Program-made: the position numbers and the translations under genes
Assembly (NCBI GenBank): GCA_025174535.1
Contig: JALBUN010000018.1
Coordinates: forward strand, 620,001 to 684,000
From: Cantharellus purpuraceus
Taxonomy: Eukaryota; Basidiomycota; Agaricomycetes; Cantharellales; Hydnaceae
Length of the DNA: 64,000 bases
Reading direction: 5' to 3'
Shown: piece by piece, positions 21,761-33,210 of the stretch
Layout: every line of letters begins with the position of its first letter
How positions within the stretch are numbered: the stretch's first letter is position 1
Notes under the pieces: model-generated
Database searches by the model: none
What the model was told of the DNA's origin: nothing
The model's input: only the letters and a program-made list of their open reading frames with translations

Positions 21761-22139
21761 CAAAAATTCTTTATTGAGAATTTTCCAGTGACTATGTCAC
21801 ATGGGTGTAATGCAATTAATTATTGCTTATCCCTTTCATGCTAATATGAGTAGCACAATGGTGAACTGCTCCTATGGGAGCAGTTTTTTTTTTTTCTGCC
21901 ATTGAGCTGCCTGTTGTTATGGTAGCTCTATCCTTATCTAGGAACTACCATTAGTTGAGGTGGTTCCTCCTCCCCTCATTGAGCTACCATCATTGATGGT
22001 AGCTCTTGTTGCATCCTGCTAGGAGCTACCTTTATTCTTGGTAGTTCCACTTCTCTCCCTTGAGCCCCATTAGATCTTTGGGGCTCTGTCTCTCTGAGAA
22101 CTACCATCTATGAGGTAGTTCTTGTGTTTGAATCACCCC
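21761..22139. repeat. Non-coding, hairpin-dense stretch of gypsy B3
   Basis: No reading frame. Consists largely of short inverted repeats one after another: 21864-21885 (9-bp arms), 21981-22005 (12-bp arms around one base), 22098-22121 (8-bp arms), and others around GGGGCTC and TAGTTCC. A run of T follows the first of these. Confidence 0.7.
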
Positions 22140-23610
22140 TTGAAGTTCTAAATAATTGTCTAGAGCTTCTAGGTCCTTACACAATGTGTAAGGTTCCCAG
22201 GTGACATCTCCCAACATCCATAGATCTTGAAATTCAAGTTCTTTACCACTTATCCATCAATGAGCGATGATTTCATTGATGAGCCACTCCTGCTCATCAT
22301 TGTTCCCAAAGTCATAAAATGACTTTGCTTCCCATTTTGGGAATCTCATATCATCATTTGGCACATACAGTTAAATGAGACTGATGTGGAATGTAGGCAT
22401 AATATGCCTACTAGTCAGTTCTGGTGGCAGTTCCAGTGTCACTGTCAAAGCTTTATTATGGGCTCTGATTATTTTATAGGGCCCAATATACCTGGGCACT
22501 AGTTTGCTGGTTCTACCCTTAGGTAGAGTCAAGTTCTTCATTGAGAGGTAGACTTTGTCACCTCTCTGGAAGGTTGGACCTTCCCAACATTTCTTATTGG
22601 CATGAAATGTCTGAATGATGCAACTTTCTATAATCGCATTGTGCACCACTAGCAGGTTTGTTTGGGACTGCTGTGCAAATCATTTGACACCCTTGAACTT
22701 GGTGTCATTGTTAATGGGCATGCCTATTCTAGGCATATACCCATGGTTAAGTTCAAATGGAGTAAACCCTGTTGTTGAGCTTATGTTGGAGTTTAGTGCA
22801 AACTCCACCATTGGACACTTGTGTGCCCAATCTTTCTGATCACTTCGTACAATGGTATGAAGTATTTGGCCAATGGAACAATTCTCTTGTGCCATCACTC
22901 CATCTGTTTGTGGATGGAATGCTGTGGACCTGAGGAGTTTCACTCCCATTATCCACTGTAGTTCACACCAAAAGATAGACATGAATTTTGAATCTTGATC
23001 AGACATGATTGAGTCTGGTACACCATGAAGGCATACAACTTCTTTAAGGAATAGCCATGCTACTCCTTTCACTGTTACACGTGTGTTCATAGGTATTATA
23101 TGTACCTGCAATGTGAAGCGATTGATGACTACCAGTAGGTAGTCATAGTCATTCGATTTTGGTAATAAACCCATAAAGTCCATACCTATTGATTGCCAGG
23201 GCTGCTCCAGTACTGGCAAGCTATAAAGAAGCCCTGTGGGTTTCTTTGTACTGTCTTTATTCATTTGGCACTTTGCACATGAAGTGCAGAATGATTTGAC
23301 ATTGGTGGTCATGCCTGGCCACCAGTACAACCATTGAATGTAATTCATGTCTTTAGTTGACTGAAATGGCCAACTACTTGGTGCGCATGGCTGGTTATTA
23401 TCTCAACCAGCCTCCTCCCCTTCAGGAATGCTGAGCGAGGTATACAGATGACATCACCTTTGTATATATTTTTGGTCCATATTAGATCATCACACACACC
23501 AAATTATGCATGCTCTTTAGGTGCTTCCAGCACCTTAGAAAGGACAGTATCCTTTCTATATGTGCCTCATACAATCTGCATGAGGTTGATCCCATGCTCA
23601 ACATGGGATC
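22140..23610 (-). pseudogene. Gypsy B3 integrase and C-terminal tail
   Basis: Starts in the pre-integrase linker at 23610. The H2C2 zinc domain is split by a stop at 23349. The core has GMDFMGLLPKSNDYDYLLVV and SDQDSKFMSIFW, so both Asp residues are present. At the place of the catalytic Glu the sequence reads TDGVMAQENC, with Ala where other family members have Glu, so the enzyme is probably dead. The tail, 22371-22649, has FQRGDKVYLSMKNLTLPKGR and YIGPYKI, a GPY/F module. Beyond a stop, 22200-22330 encodes DEQEWLINEIIAH and GDVTWEP, a chromo-like end. Only the 3' half of an element is present. Confidence 0.8.
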
Positions 23611-23951
23611 TGTCAGGGTTCATATGACTCAGTTTCTATTTTTAGTACCTTTCTTATCACCCCTATCAGCACAGCCAGTTAGGGTGTGCTCTCCTATCTC
23701 TCCCCTATTGTTCCCCTATCTTGGTTCCCCTATTCCTTGCGTCATCTAGTATAAAGACCTTGCCTGATGCAGCACGGTTTCCTCAGCTTGATCTCTGAGG
23801 ATATCCACTGTACCAGGTGAGTCCCATGTATTTGTCAGTGACAAGTGTATAGACTGAGGATATCTGCTGTATTAGTTGGCATTATCCTTATCAGCTCTCA
23901 CTTATTGAGTATCTTGTTGTTGTGGCCTCATCATTCAGCGTAGCCCTCACA
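23611..23951 (+). mobile_element. Gypsy C 5' LTR (probable)
   Basis: Begins TGTCAGGGTTCATATGAC exactly where the B3 sequence stops and ends near CCCTCACA (23951), followed by a purine-rich leader and the gag frame at about 24019. TG and CA ends and position fit an LTR of about 340 bp, but no second copy is present to prove the borders. Confidence 0.55.
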
Positions 23952-24018
23952 GAAGATCAAGCTCATAAGATGACCCCACACTTTATAAACACTTTCCCTA
24001 TTATCCTCTACACCAATC

Positions 24019-25000
24019 ATGGCTGATCACTTCCTGAGGCATATTGGGGCACTCTGGATGAAAATGGCACCTTGCAAGCCTTGCTCAACAGCCAAGCACA
24101 GCAGCTCCAACAGCTGCAACTCCAGAACCAGCACCTCCAGGGCCAGTTTGCCAATGTCCAGAACAACCTAGCTGAGGCTGCCACAGCTGCTGCTGTCGCT
24201 GCAGCACAAACCATCTCCCCTCCAACATCTCCTCCTGCATCATTGTCTACTCGTCCCATAAAGGCAGCTGAACCAGGGAAATTTAGTGGAGACCATACAG
24301 AGACAGATGGGTTCATTTGTGCTATCAGGCTTGCCATTGCAATCCAGCCTGCATCTTTCCCAGATGGGCAGACCAAGATCCTGTATGCCCTCTCTTTCAT
24401 GACAGCAGGTTCTGCTGAAGTATGGGCCCACAATGAGACCCAAGCAGTCATTGATGGGACTTCATCACTCTCCACTCTTGAAGAGTTCATTAGACAAGTG
24501 GAGAATGCCTTTGGAGACCCTGATCGCTCTTGAACAGCATGAACAAGGTTACATGATCTCAAGATGACAGCTGGCATGTCAGCAGATGAATACACAACAC
24601 AGTTTGAGACACTGACAGGAAGAACAGGGTTTAATGATGCGGCACTTGAAGATGCCTACACACGAGGGCTCCCTGCAATGATTCTTGAAAAGATCTATGC
24701 ACAGCCAGTACTCCCATTAGGTCTCAAGGCCTGGAAGCAGCCCATCAAATTGACTGCAACTACTGTCACCTCGTAGAAGTGAAATGGGCACAGGCTCCCC
24801 ACACCTCTTGCTCTACTCCATCTCAAGCTCCCAACACTCCTGCCATCTCTGCACCAACTACTCCTGCACCATTTAGTGGTGCTGTACCCATGGACATTGA
24901 CTCCAGCCATTGTCATATTGAAACTCGAATGTGCTATAATTGTGGCAAGTATGGCCATATCTCCCCAGCATGCATTGAACCACGCAGAGAATGTATTTGA
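24019..25000 (+). pseudogene. Gypsy C gag, interrupted by stops
   Basis: The start region (MADHFLRHIG) is one base out of frame with the rest. Gag then shows a Gln-rich coiled coil (LQALLNSQAQQLQQLQLQNQ), a Pro-rich hinge, PGKFSGDHTETDGF, and AFGDPDRS followed by two TGA codons near 24532, where CGA (Arg) would restore the frame. It continues with LHDLKMTAGMSADEYTTQFE and GLPAMILEKI, and a CCHC knuckle CYNCGKYGHISPAC near 24930. Gag packages the RNA and forms the particle. The decay is dominated by C-to-T changes in CpG. Confidence 0.85.
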
Positions 25001-25265
25001 GCTGATCTGACAAAAGCAGCCATTGACAGTATGGTCTCTGAATCAGTTGCAGCTGCAATGAATGCCAAAGAAACAGCACAGAAGGCATCCATCCCAGCAC
25101 AAGAGGAAAAGCAGGTTTTCAGGCCAGTCAGCGGTGAAGAGCATGCCCCACTTGACAAATTGGTTTTCAGTTCTTGAATCATGTACAATAGGGCTCACAA
25201 GTGATATGCTACACTCATATCCTCCCCGTGATCAGACCAAAACCAAAACAGCCATGCCTAAAACT

Positions 25266-25680
25266 TCTTTTCAACTCCTAACTGAACACAATGACTCTCC
25301 CTGCATTTATGTTCAATCTGCAGACATCCATTGATGTACAAGAATTCCTCTGAAAATCCACTCTGTATACACTGGATACCCTCTAGCAGTGGATGTGCTT
25401 CTTGACAGTGGAGCTACAGGGATGTTCATTGATGTAGAATACATCAAGGCAGAAAAACTTCAAACATGTCCCCTACAATGTGCCATACCTGTTTATAACA
25501 TTGATGGGACCCCCAACAAAGCTGGTTCAATCAAGGAAGAAGTTGACCTCATCTGCACATATGGGACCCATACAGAACATGCCACATTCTCCGTTACAAG
25601 CTTGGGAAGCCTTGGTATCATCATTGGTCACACTTGGCTCATAAAACACAATCCAGAGGTGAACTGGCACACATGAGAGA
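25266..25680 (+). pseudogene. Gypsy C aspartic protease domain
   Basis: After an in-frame TGA at about 25332, the frame continues with VDVLLDSGATGMFIDVEYI, the retropepsin active site, and GIIIGHTWLIKHNPEVNWHT, the usual C-terminal motif of this family. It ends in TGA at 25676. It links gag to the RT part at 26498 once the W solo LTR is removed. Confidence 0.8.
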
Positions 25681-25785
25681 TAAAGATGACTCATTGCCCT
25701 GATTCATGTGGAGAAGTACCAGAAAACAGAGTGCCCTTAACTGGAACCACTCCGTTGAATGGCAAGAACCCACACAGGAAACCCC

Positions 25786-26492
25786 TGTTGAAAATTTCAC
25801 CTTGCTGGGGAGGTGTAGAGAGTAGATTTCGAATAATGACAGAGGGAGTGATGGGAACTGGGTGTATGCGTAGTCGAATTGAAGATATATCTTGGGAGTA
25901 TCCTCGTACGAAATTTGATGAGATTTGGTGTAGTCCTCGTCTAGATATTGACAATTTGAGCAGGGATCAGGAGCAGATGACTCAAATGAGAGTAAATGCT
26001 TAATAGAAAATCAACCAGTGGATCTTAGGCTTCGCAAACTGGGATTCGAATAAATGTTGCAATACTTTAGAGAAGTATGCAAAAGATAGTAGAAATACGC
26101 GTTCGTTCTGGAGTTATTCCAGAAACAAGTAGTTCAGACACAGTCAACAAAAACAAGTGAGTAAATTCTCTGATCTGTTTCATATCTAGCTAAGCGTGTT
26201 TTATACAAGATATGTGTCTTTAGAACATGTGATAAAAGTCCTGAATCATTTGAAACATGGGAAAGAAACTTGTGATAAAAACAAAATGGGGGTGGAGCCA
26301 ATAGGGGAAAAATGATGAAATAAAATATAAAAGCAATATAGGAGAATAATCTGATGGGTGTGGAGCTTACAGGGGCTTCTCCTCTTCCCTCCTAACCATT
26401 TCCCCTCGCTTTCCTACCTCCCCCTCAACCTCCTGAGCCTCCTATGTGCTCCTGTTCCCCCCTCTCCTAACCCCTTTCTCCCTTAATCAACA
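25786..26492 (-). mobile_element. Solo LTR of copia W, target duplication ACCCC
   Basis: 707 bp, minus orientation (+ strand runs TGTTGAAAATTTCACC to CCTTAATCAACA). ACCCC stands at 25781-25785 and again at 26493-26497. It sits between protease and RT of gypsy C, which it post-dates. Confidence 0.9.
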
Positions 26493-26497
26493 ACCCC

Positions 26498-27891
26498 TAC
26501 TTGAGGAGGGAGACTGAACCTTTGTCATCTTTGTGGAAGAAGACTTGGAGAAGATCTGTGCAGGCTCAACAGTCTCACAACAGCTCACACAGAAGGCCGC
26601 AGAATCTGCCCCTGTCAAACTCCTTGAAGATATTGTCCCAAAGGCATATTGGGGATTTAAGGATGTTTTCTCAAAGGAGCCGTTTGATCAGCTTCCACCT
26701 TGGAAACCATGGGACCATGCCATTGAACTCACTCTGGGAGCCCAACCCTTCAGCATGAAGATCTATCCAATGTCCCCAAATGAGCAGAAGGAGTTAGATG
26801 CCTTCCTTGAAGAGAACCTGTGGAATCACCATGTACACCCTTCCAAGTCACTGATGGCATCCCCTGTTTTCTTCATGAAGAAGAAGGATGGCAACCTTTG
26901 GTTTGTGCAGGACTACCACAAACTGAATGACATCACAATTAAGAATGCCTATCCTCTACCCCTGGTACCCAATATCATGAACAAAATTGCTGCTGCCAAT
27001 GTCAAGTACTTCACCAAGCTTGACATCTGATGGGGATATAACAATGTGCACATTAAAGAGGGTGATGAGTAGAAGGCAGCCTTTTGGACCAACCGTGGCT
27101 TATATGAACCCCTAGTCATGTTCTTTGGTCTCACAAACAGCCCAGCAACTTTCCAGACTATGATGAATGACATTTTCAAGGAGCTCATTGATGATGGCAT
27201 TATGGTGGCGTTCATGGATGACATTCTCATCTTCACTGAATCCCTAGAACAATACCACAGGATTGTGCAATCCATACTTGAAATCCTTCAGGCCAACCAC
27301 TTGTACCTCAAACCAGAGAAATGCCTCTTCATGCAACAGAAGGTAGATTATCTTGGACTTATTCTCTCACAAGGGCAGGTCACTATGGACCCAGTCAAGG
27401 TAGCTGGAGTTCGAGACTGGCCTACACCCCACAATGTCACTGAAGTCAAATCCTTCCTGGGCTTTATCAACTTCTACCATCATTTCATTGAGGACTTCTC
27501 ACACATTGCAAAACCCCCAAACCTATTAACAAAGGCAAATTCACAATGGTCCTTGACGTCCAATGGCCCAGAACAAGAAGCCTTTGAGGAACTCAAGCAA
27601 CTTGTCACATCAACTCCAATCCTTGTCCTCCCTGATCAAACCAAGTGATTCTGACTTGAGACAGATGCTTCAGCATATGCAACAGGTGCTGTTCTATCTC
27701 AGCTCTGCGATGATGGGAAATGGAGACCTGTAGGATTTGTATCCAAGAGTCTTTCAGATGCAGAGCACAACTATGCCATTCATGATAAGGAATTGCTCTC
27801 TGTCATACATGGATTAGAGGAATGGTGCCACATCCTGGAAGGAACCAAACACAAGATCAAGATCCTCAATGACCATCAAAACCTCACATAT
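26498..27891 (+). pseudogene. Gypsy C reverse transcriptase and RNase H start
   Basis: RT begins with VPKAYWGFKDVFSKEPFDQL and HAIELTLGAQPFSMKIYPMS, then FVQDYHKLNDITIKNAYPLP, KYFTKLDI followed by TGA (CGA expected), a further TAG (TGG expected), MFFGLTNSPATFQTMMND, and the active site VAFMDDILIFTESLEQYH. RNase H follows from LETDASAYATGAVLSQ to about HQNLTY, with stops at 27645-27660. The copy breaks off at 27891 against LTR sequence of W. Of the catalytic motif YxDD only FMDD is present, a variant seen in some gypsy enzymes. Confidence 0.88.
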
Positions 27892-28258
27892 TGTTGAAAA
27901 AAAATTTCACCTTGCTGGGGGTGTGTGGAGAGTAGATTTCGAATAGGGACAGAGGGAGTGATGGGAACTGGGTGTATGCATAGTTGAATTGAGATATACT
28001 TGAGTAGTATCTTTCTATGAAGTTTGATGAAATTTGGTGTGGTCTTTGTCTAGATATTGACAATTTGAGCAGGGATCAGGAGCAGATGGCTCGAATGAGA
28101 GTAAATGCTTAATAGAAAATCAACCAGTGGAGCTTAGGCTTCGCAAACTGGGATTTGAATATATGTTGCAATACTCTGGAAGATTATGCAAAATATTGTA
28201 GAAATATGTGTTCGTTCTGGAGTTATTTCAGAAATGAATAGTTCAGACACAGTCAACA
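27892..28258 (-). mobile_element. Copia W LTR, 3' half only, minus orientation
   Basis: From TGTTGAAAAAAAATTTCACC on + to CAGACACAGTCAACA at 28258. It matches the first 370 bp of the + strand of the solo LTR at 25786 and then stops. The W pol frame starts at the very next base. TTCAGACACAGT is present on both sides of the junction (28243 and 28271), a possible microhomology. Confidence 0.75.
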
Positions 28259-31200
28259 TATCACTATTCATTCAGACACAGTGGACGACGTACCAGTGAC
28301 CCTACATGATGTCGTATATGTTCCGAAACTCAACGTGAACTTATTATCAGTCGGACGTATCACAAATGCGAATGTGGACGTATCTTTCACCAAAGACTGC
28401 TCCTATCTGTCCATAGACAACACCATAATCGCACAGGGTTCAAAAGTCAACAATCTATTTGCATTCCACGCTACAATGGAAACCACTCACGAACAAGTCC
28501 ATTCCTCTATGGAACCACCAGAGGCAACCCTTTGGCACCACCGACTCGCACATGCAAGTTATTCTACGATTGACAAAATGTCGAAGGGCAATATTGTCAT
28601 TGGCCTACCCGCAAAGATCAACCTCAATCAAATCAGTCAATGTACGAACTGCCCATATGGAAAACAAGTGCGCGCACCATTCCGGAAAGTAGAAGAAATC
28701 CCCAAGAACATAGGCGATATAATCGCATCGGATCTCTGTGGTCCCTTCGAACCATCCATCGGAGGATACAGATACTTCGTAACTTGGATCGATCTCAAGA
28801 GCAGATATGTCAGCATTGAATTTTTGAAGAACAAGGAGTGTAGGACAGTCACCGACTCGTTCAAGCGCTATCTAGCATGGATCACGAGGCAAAAAGGTGC
28901 ACATGTCAAGAGAATAAGGACCGACAATGGTGGAGAATATACTGGACATGAATTCCAGGAGTTATGCGGTGAGCTGGGAATAACACATGAAACTACTTCA
29001 CCGTATACTCCAGAGCACAACGGGATTGCTGAAAGATACAATCGAACACTTCAAGAAGGCTCACTCACCCTTTTGCATGACTCCGGTCTGTCCAACAAAT
29101 TTTGGGTGTCAGCGACCCATACGGTGAACTTTGTCAAAAACCGTCTACTTCACAGTCGTATCGATATGTCCCCGCATGAAGCCTTCTGGGGAAACAGGCC
29201 CAGAATAGATTGGCTAAGGACGTATGGCGCGAAGTGCTGGGCCCTTGTACCGAAACCTATCAGAAGAAAGGGCGACTTCAGATCAGTGGAAGGAATTTTT
29301 GTCGGCTACTTTGATAACTCAAAGTCATACAAGATATGGATCCCACGCACACATACCATAATGAAGGCTCGCGACGTCATATTTGACGAAGCGGATCACA
29401 TCGAACGTGTAACTATACACGCGACCGACGCGGATGACCTTCCAGACCTCTGGAAAGAGGACATACCGATCCAAATCACTACTATTGAAGCACCAACGCC
29501 CGTCACCCAATGGACCGAGGACCATGAGCTTCCCTTCGCGCCTGGAGAGGTAGGAGCTGAGGAAGAGGCCGGGATCGAAGGAGCGGATGGGAATGGAGAG
29601 GCGAGGGAAGAAGGAACGGTGGCCGGAGGAGTGAGGGAAGAAGGAACCGCCGAAGAAGAAAGAGAACCGGAGGAAGAGGAAACGTACGCGCCCAAGGACT
29701 TCGAGCGTGGCGCCTGGCTCGACCCGTCCAACGTTACCTATGGACGGGGAAAACGAATCAAGGCGCTATACTCAAATATATCAGCTTTCTCGAATGGACT
29801 AATCAATCTGGAACAAACTGAACAAGCCTTTGTTACACTCGCTGAGGATGAGCCGGCTAACTATGCAGATGCGATAAAATCCATTGACGCTCCTGAATGG
29901 AGAAGAGCCTGTGAAACAGAATATGGAAACCTGATGAGTTACAAAACGTGGACACTCGTTGAGAAACCAACTCACACAAACATAGTCGGTAGCCGATGGG
30001 TTTTTCGTGTCAAAAAGGATAATCTGGGCAACCTTGACAAACGAAAAGCTAGACTCGTCGCGCAGGGTTTCTCTCAGGTCGAAGGCATCGATTTCAACGA
30101 AACGTACTCACCTACTATCAGATTTACTTCCATACGACTCATCTTCGCACTTGCCGCCCAGTACGACCTCGAACTGCGTCAAATCGACATTAAGGGGGCG
30201 TACCTAAATGGTGCACTTGAGGAGACTGTTTACATGAAACAGCCCGAAGGATTTGTTGTAAAAGGGAAGGAACATCTCGTTTGCAAGCTGAATAAGGGCA
30301 TATACGGCCTCAAGCAATCCGGACGAGTCTGGTACCAGACGCTAAAAGAGAAGTTAATGAAACTTGGTTTCAGACCTGGAGAGGCCGATGGAACCATCTA
30401 TTTTCGAAACAAGGAACCGGGATCCATTGAAATAGCCGGTTGGTATGTAGACGATGGGCTGCTGGCAACGAATACGAAGGAGGCAATGGAGGGACTTGTC
30501 AAGGATATTAGCGATGCATTTGATATCCAAGACCTGGGTGAGCCAACGCGTTTATTAGGCATTAAAATCCACAGAAGTCAAACCGATGGGACGATACATA
30601 TCTCTCAACCTGCATTTATCGATACAATTGCCAAACGCTTCGAGATAACACCTGGAAAGTCAATCAACAACCCTATGGACCTGTCACTTGATTTGCGTAC
30701 CTCAACAAATTCTGACGACACCATTAATGCCCCATACGCCTCTCTCATCGGCTGCATTAATTACTGTGCAGTTTCCACTCGACCCGATGTTGCGTATGCC
30801 ACAAACAAGTGTGCCCAGTTTACGTCACAACCCACAGCCGATCACTGGGAAGCTGTGAAGAGAATTGTTCGATATCTACAACACACGGCGAACTATGGCA
30901 TTCTCTTTCAGAAAGATGGAAAGGGGGTTCAAGGATACGCACATAACCTTGCAGGTTTCACAGACGCAGATTTCGCAGGCGATGTTAATGATCGTAAATC
31001 AACAACTGGCTGGATTTTCACATACAATGGTGCACCCCTTTCCTGGGCTTCAAAGAAACAGACTTGCATCTCACGATCATCGATGGAATCCGAGCTCATT
31101 GCGGGATCGTTTGCGTCAGCGGAGGGGATATGGTTGATAAGATTGGGACAGGATTTTTTGCATGTCTTCATCCCAATCCCCGTCTTTACTGACAATCAAT

Positions 31201-31412
31201 CCTTCATCATGTTTGCCAACAACGACGTCAACAACAATCGAACCAAGCATATCGACACACATTATCACTACACACGTGATCAGGTCTCGAAGGGCAACAT
31301 CGTCTTGCACTACATCCCTACACATGAAAATCCAGCAGACATCCTCACCAAACCACTATCTCCACGCAAGCACCAGCACCTACTCGCTTCGCTTAGTATT
31401 TGCTGTGCTTGA
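28259..31412 (+). CDS. Copia W pol: integrase, RT and RNase H, intact but lacking gag and protease
   Basis: Open from 28259 (first GTG at 28281) to TGA 31410-31412, about 1050 codons. GAG-pre-integrase zinc domain: LWHHRLAHA and CTNCPYGKQ, residues about 83-133. Integrase DDE: IIASDLCGPF near 152, IRTDNGGEY near 214, GIAERYNRTL near 250. A strongly acidic Glu-rich spacer spans about 420-470. RT: WRVFRVKKDN-like start (GSRWVFRVKKDN), QIDIKGAYLNG and WYVDDGLLAT near 723. RNase H: FTDADFAGD near 893, SSMESELIAG, DILTKPL. All catalytic residues are present and CpG is common, unlike the surrounding copies, so this is the youngest coding sequence here. No start codon context is left, so it is unlikely to be expressed as such. 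Confidence 0.93.
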
Positions 31413-31419
31413 GGGGGTG
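31413..31419 (+). promoter_or_regulatory. Copia W polypurine tract
   Basis: GGGGGTG lies between the pol stop codon and the first base of the 3' LTR, the standard place for plus-strand priming. Confidence 0.7.
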
Positions 31420-32129
31420 TGTTGATTATGGGAGAAAGGGGTTAGGAGATAGGGGGAACAGGAGCACATAGGAGGCTCAGGAGGTTGAGGGGGAGGTAGG
31501 AAAGCGAGGGGAAATGGTTAGGAGGGAAGAGGAGAAGCCCCTGTAAGTTCCACACCCATCAGATTATTCTCCTATATTTCTTTTATATTTTATTTCATCA
31601 TTTTTCCCCTATTGGCTCCAACCCCATTTCGTTTTTATCACAAGTTTCCTTCCCATGTTTCAAATGATTCAGGACTTTTATCACATGTTCTAAAGACACA
31701 TATCTTGTATAAAACACGCTTAGCTAGATATGAAATAGATTAGAGAATTTACTCTCACTTGTTTTCGTTGACTGTGTCTGAACTACTCGTTTCTGGAATA
31801 ACTCCAGAACGAACTCGAATTTCTTCAAGCCTTTGCATACTCTTCTAGAGTATTGCAACATCTATTCGAATCCCAGTTTGCGAAGCCTAAGCTCCACTGG
31901 TTGATTTTCTATTAAGCATTTACTCTCGTTCGAGTCATCTGCTCCTGATCCCTGCTCAAATTGTCAATATCTAGACGAGGACTACACCAAATCTCATCAA
32001 ACTTCGTACGAGGATACTCCCAAGATATATCTTCAATTCGACTACGCATACACCCGGTTCCCATCACTCCCTCTGTCACTATTCGAAATCTACTCTCTAC
32101 ACCTCCCTAGCAAGGCGAAATTTTCAACA
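31420..32129 (+). mobile_element. Copia W 3' LTR, plus orientation
   Basis: 710 bp from TGTTGATTATGGGAG to AATTTTCAACA. It is homologous in opposite orientation to 25786-26492, 33211-33976 and 38836-39579, and in the same orientation to 41115-41883. Its outer end touches the W gag sequence of the other strand at 32130 without any host DNA between them. Confidence 0.88.
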
Positions 32130-33186
32130 CCTTGGATTCTTCAGCTTCAACTTCGGATATATGAGCCATGAGTATGATGTTTGGCTTCATTTCATCCGCG
32201 AGTTTGACTGATCTTGTGGACTTTGGTGTGGGGGTAGTCATAGGGGGAGTAGGACGATTTCTGAGTGAAGGGATAACCGGTGAGTGTCTGTTTGAAGTAG
32301 CATTTGACTCAGGTAGATTGTCCCATGGCGCTTTGCCCTCCATACCGCCACCTCTCGCGTAACACTTGATGATTGTATGGCCTTGTCTGCCGCAATTCGT
32401 GCAGTGAAAGCTTGTTAACGGATTTATTGAACGTGAGGTGTTGAAATTCGATATAGATTGTCGATTGGAAGGAGATGATGGATTGAATCGAATTCTAGAT
32501 GAAAGGTTGGCTGAAAAAACGGTGGAAGTTTGGCTGGAATAGTCCCTCGCGCTCATATTAGCTTCATATGCCTTCAACTTCTGTTCGATTTCATTAAGAT
32601 CCGTGTGCATAAGCTGAATGGTCAGCGCTATCGATTTCCATGACTCCGGTACGCGGCGCAGCATAGTGGCAGCGTGAGTTGAGTCCGGAATAGCTTCTCC
32701 CATTTGATAAAGCTGATTTCTATATTCCCTCATCGTCGTCAGATAAGAATTGATGGACTGGCCTTCGAGCATGTGGTAATGCTCATATCTCATTCGAACA
32801 ACACTAATCTTGCTCGGATCTCTAGACTCGAACTCATTCCTGAGGATCGCCCACGCTGCTGCTGCCAAATCCGTTGTGTCAATAGCAGTTTGGTACTCGG
32901 ATGAGATCGTTAGGAGGATCTGGTTGTATGATGAGTTATTTCGATCATGCCATTCCTCGATCGCCTGAGGGAGAGGTATTCCTCAAACAAGTTGTACGCC
33001 ATCATCCGTAGTAGTGGTAATGTTCCGAGCAGTAGGGAGTACATCCGTGCCCAAAATAGTAGCATACAGTCCTCTGTCGCGTGCAGTTGCAAGTAATTCT
33101 CGTTTCCAAGATACCCAATTGTCTCGACTCAACTTTGGTCTAATGTCTCGAAACTTGTGAATGTCATGCTTCTGTGGTTGAGCCAT
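32130..33186 (-). pseudogene. Copia W gag, minus strand, one stop, 3'-truncated
   Basis: Starts MAQPQKHDIHKFRD at 33186, 25 bp after the LTR. An in-frame TGA at 32983-32985 interrupts VQLV and GIPLPQAIEEW (CGA would restore Arg). The rest is the UBN2-type copia gag: LAAAAWAILRNEFESRDPSK, YEHYHMLEGQSINSYLTTM and MLRRVPESW. It has a CCHC knuckle CTNCGRQGHTIIKC near 32395. It ends after SEVEAEESKV, where the 3' LTR of the opposite-strand pol begins. The protease is missing on both sides of the break. Confidence 0.85.
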
Positions 33187-33210
33187 CGGAGAGTGCTGAG
33201 ACTCTTAATC
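33187..33210 (-). promoter_or_regulatory. Copia W primer-binding site, probably for a 5' half of tRNA-Lys(CUU)
   Basis: The + strand here ends CTGAGACTCTTAATC directly against the LTR. TGAGACTCTTAATC is what I recall as the anticodon arm of eukaryotic tRNA-Lys with anticodon CUU, and the bases before it (CGGAGAG) resemble the tRNA D-arm end. Priming from an internal, cleaved tRNA half is established for Drosophila copia with initiator tRNA. The tRNA identity is from memory of the family and not checked. Confidence 0.6.

Noticed and set aside
21864..21893. Hairpin followed by a T run, like a rho-independent terminator
   Set aside because: The genome is eukaryotic, and the hairpin is one of dozens in this element; the T run is chance or slippage.
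27887..28263. W LTR piece at 27892-28258 as a complete solo LTR ending in TCAACA
   Set aside because: It is only half the LTR length, the TCAACA at its end also occurs inside full W LTRs, and the flanks (CATAT and TATCA) do not match.
29396..29731. Ser-rich minus-strand frame inside copia W pol
   Set aside because: It is the antisense shadow of the Glu-rich spacer of the polyprotein.
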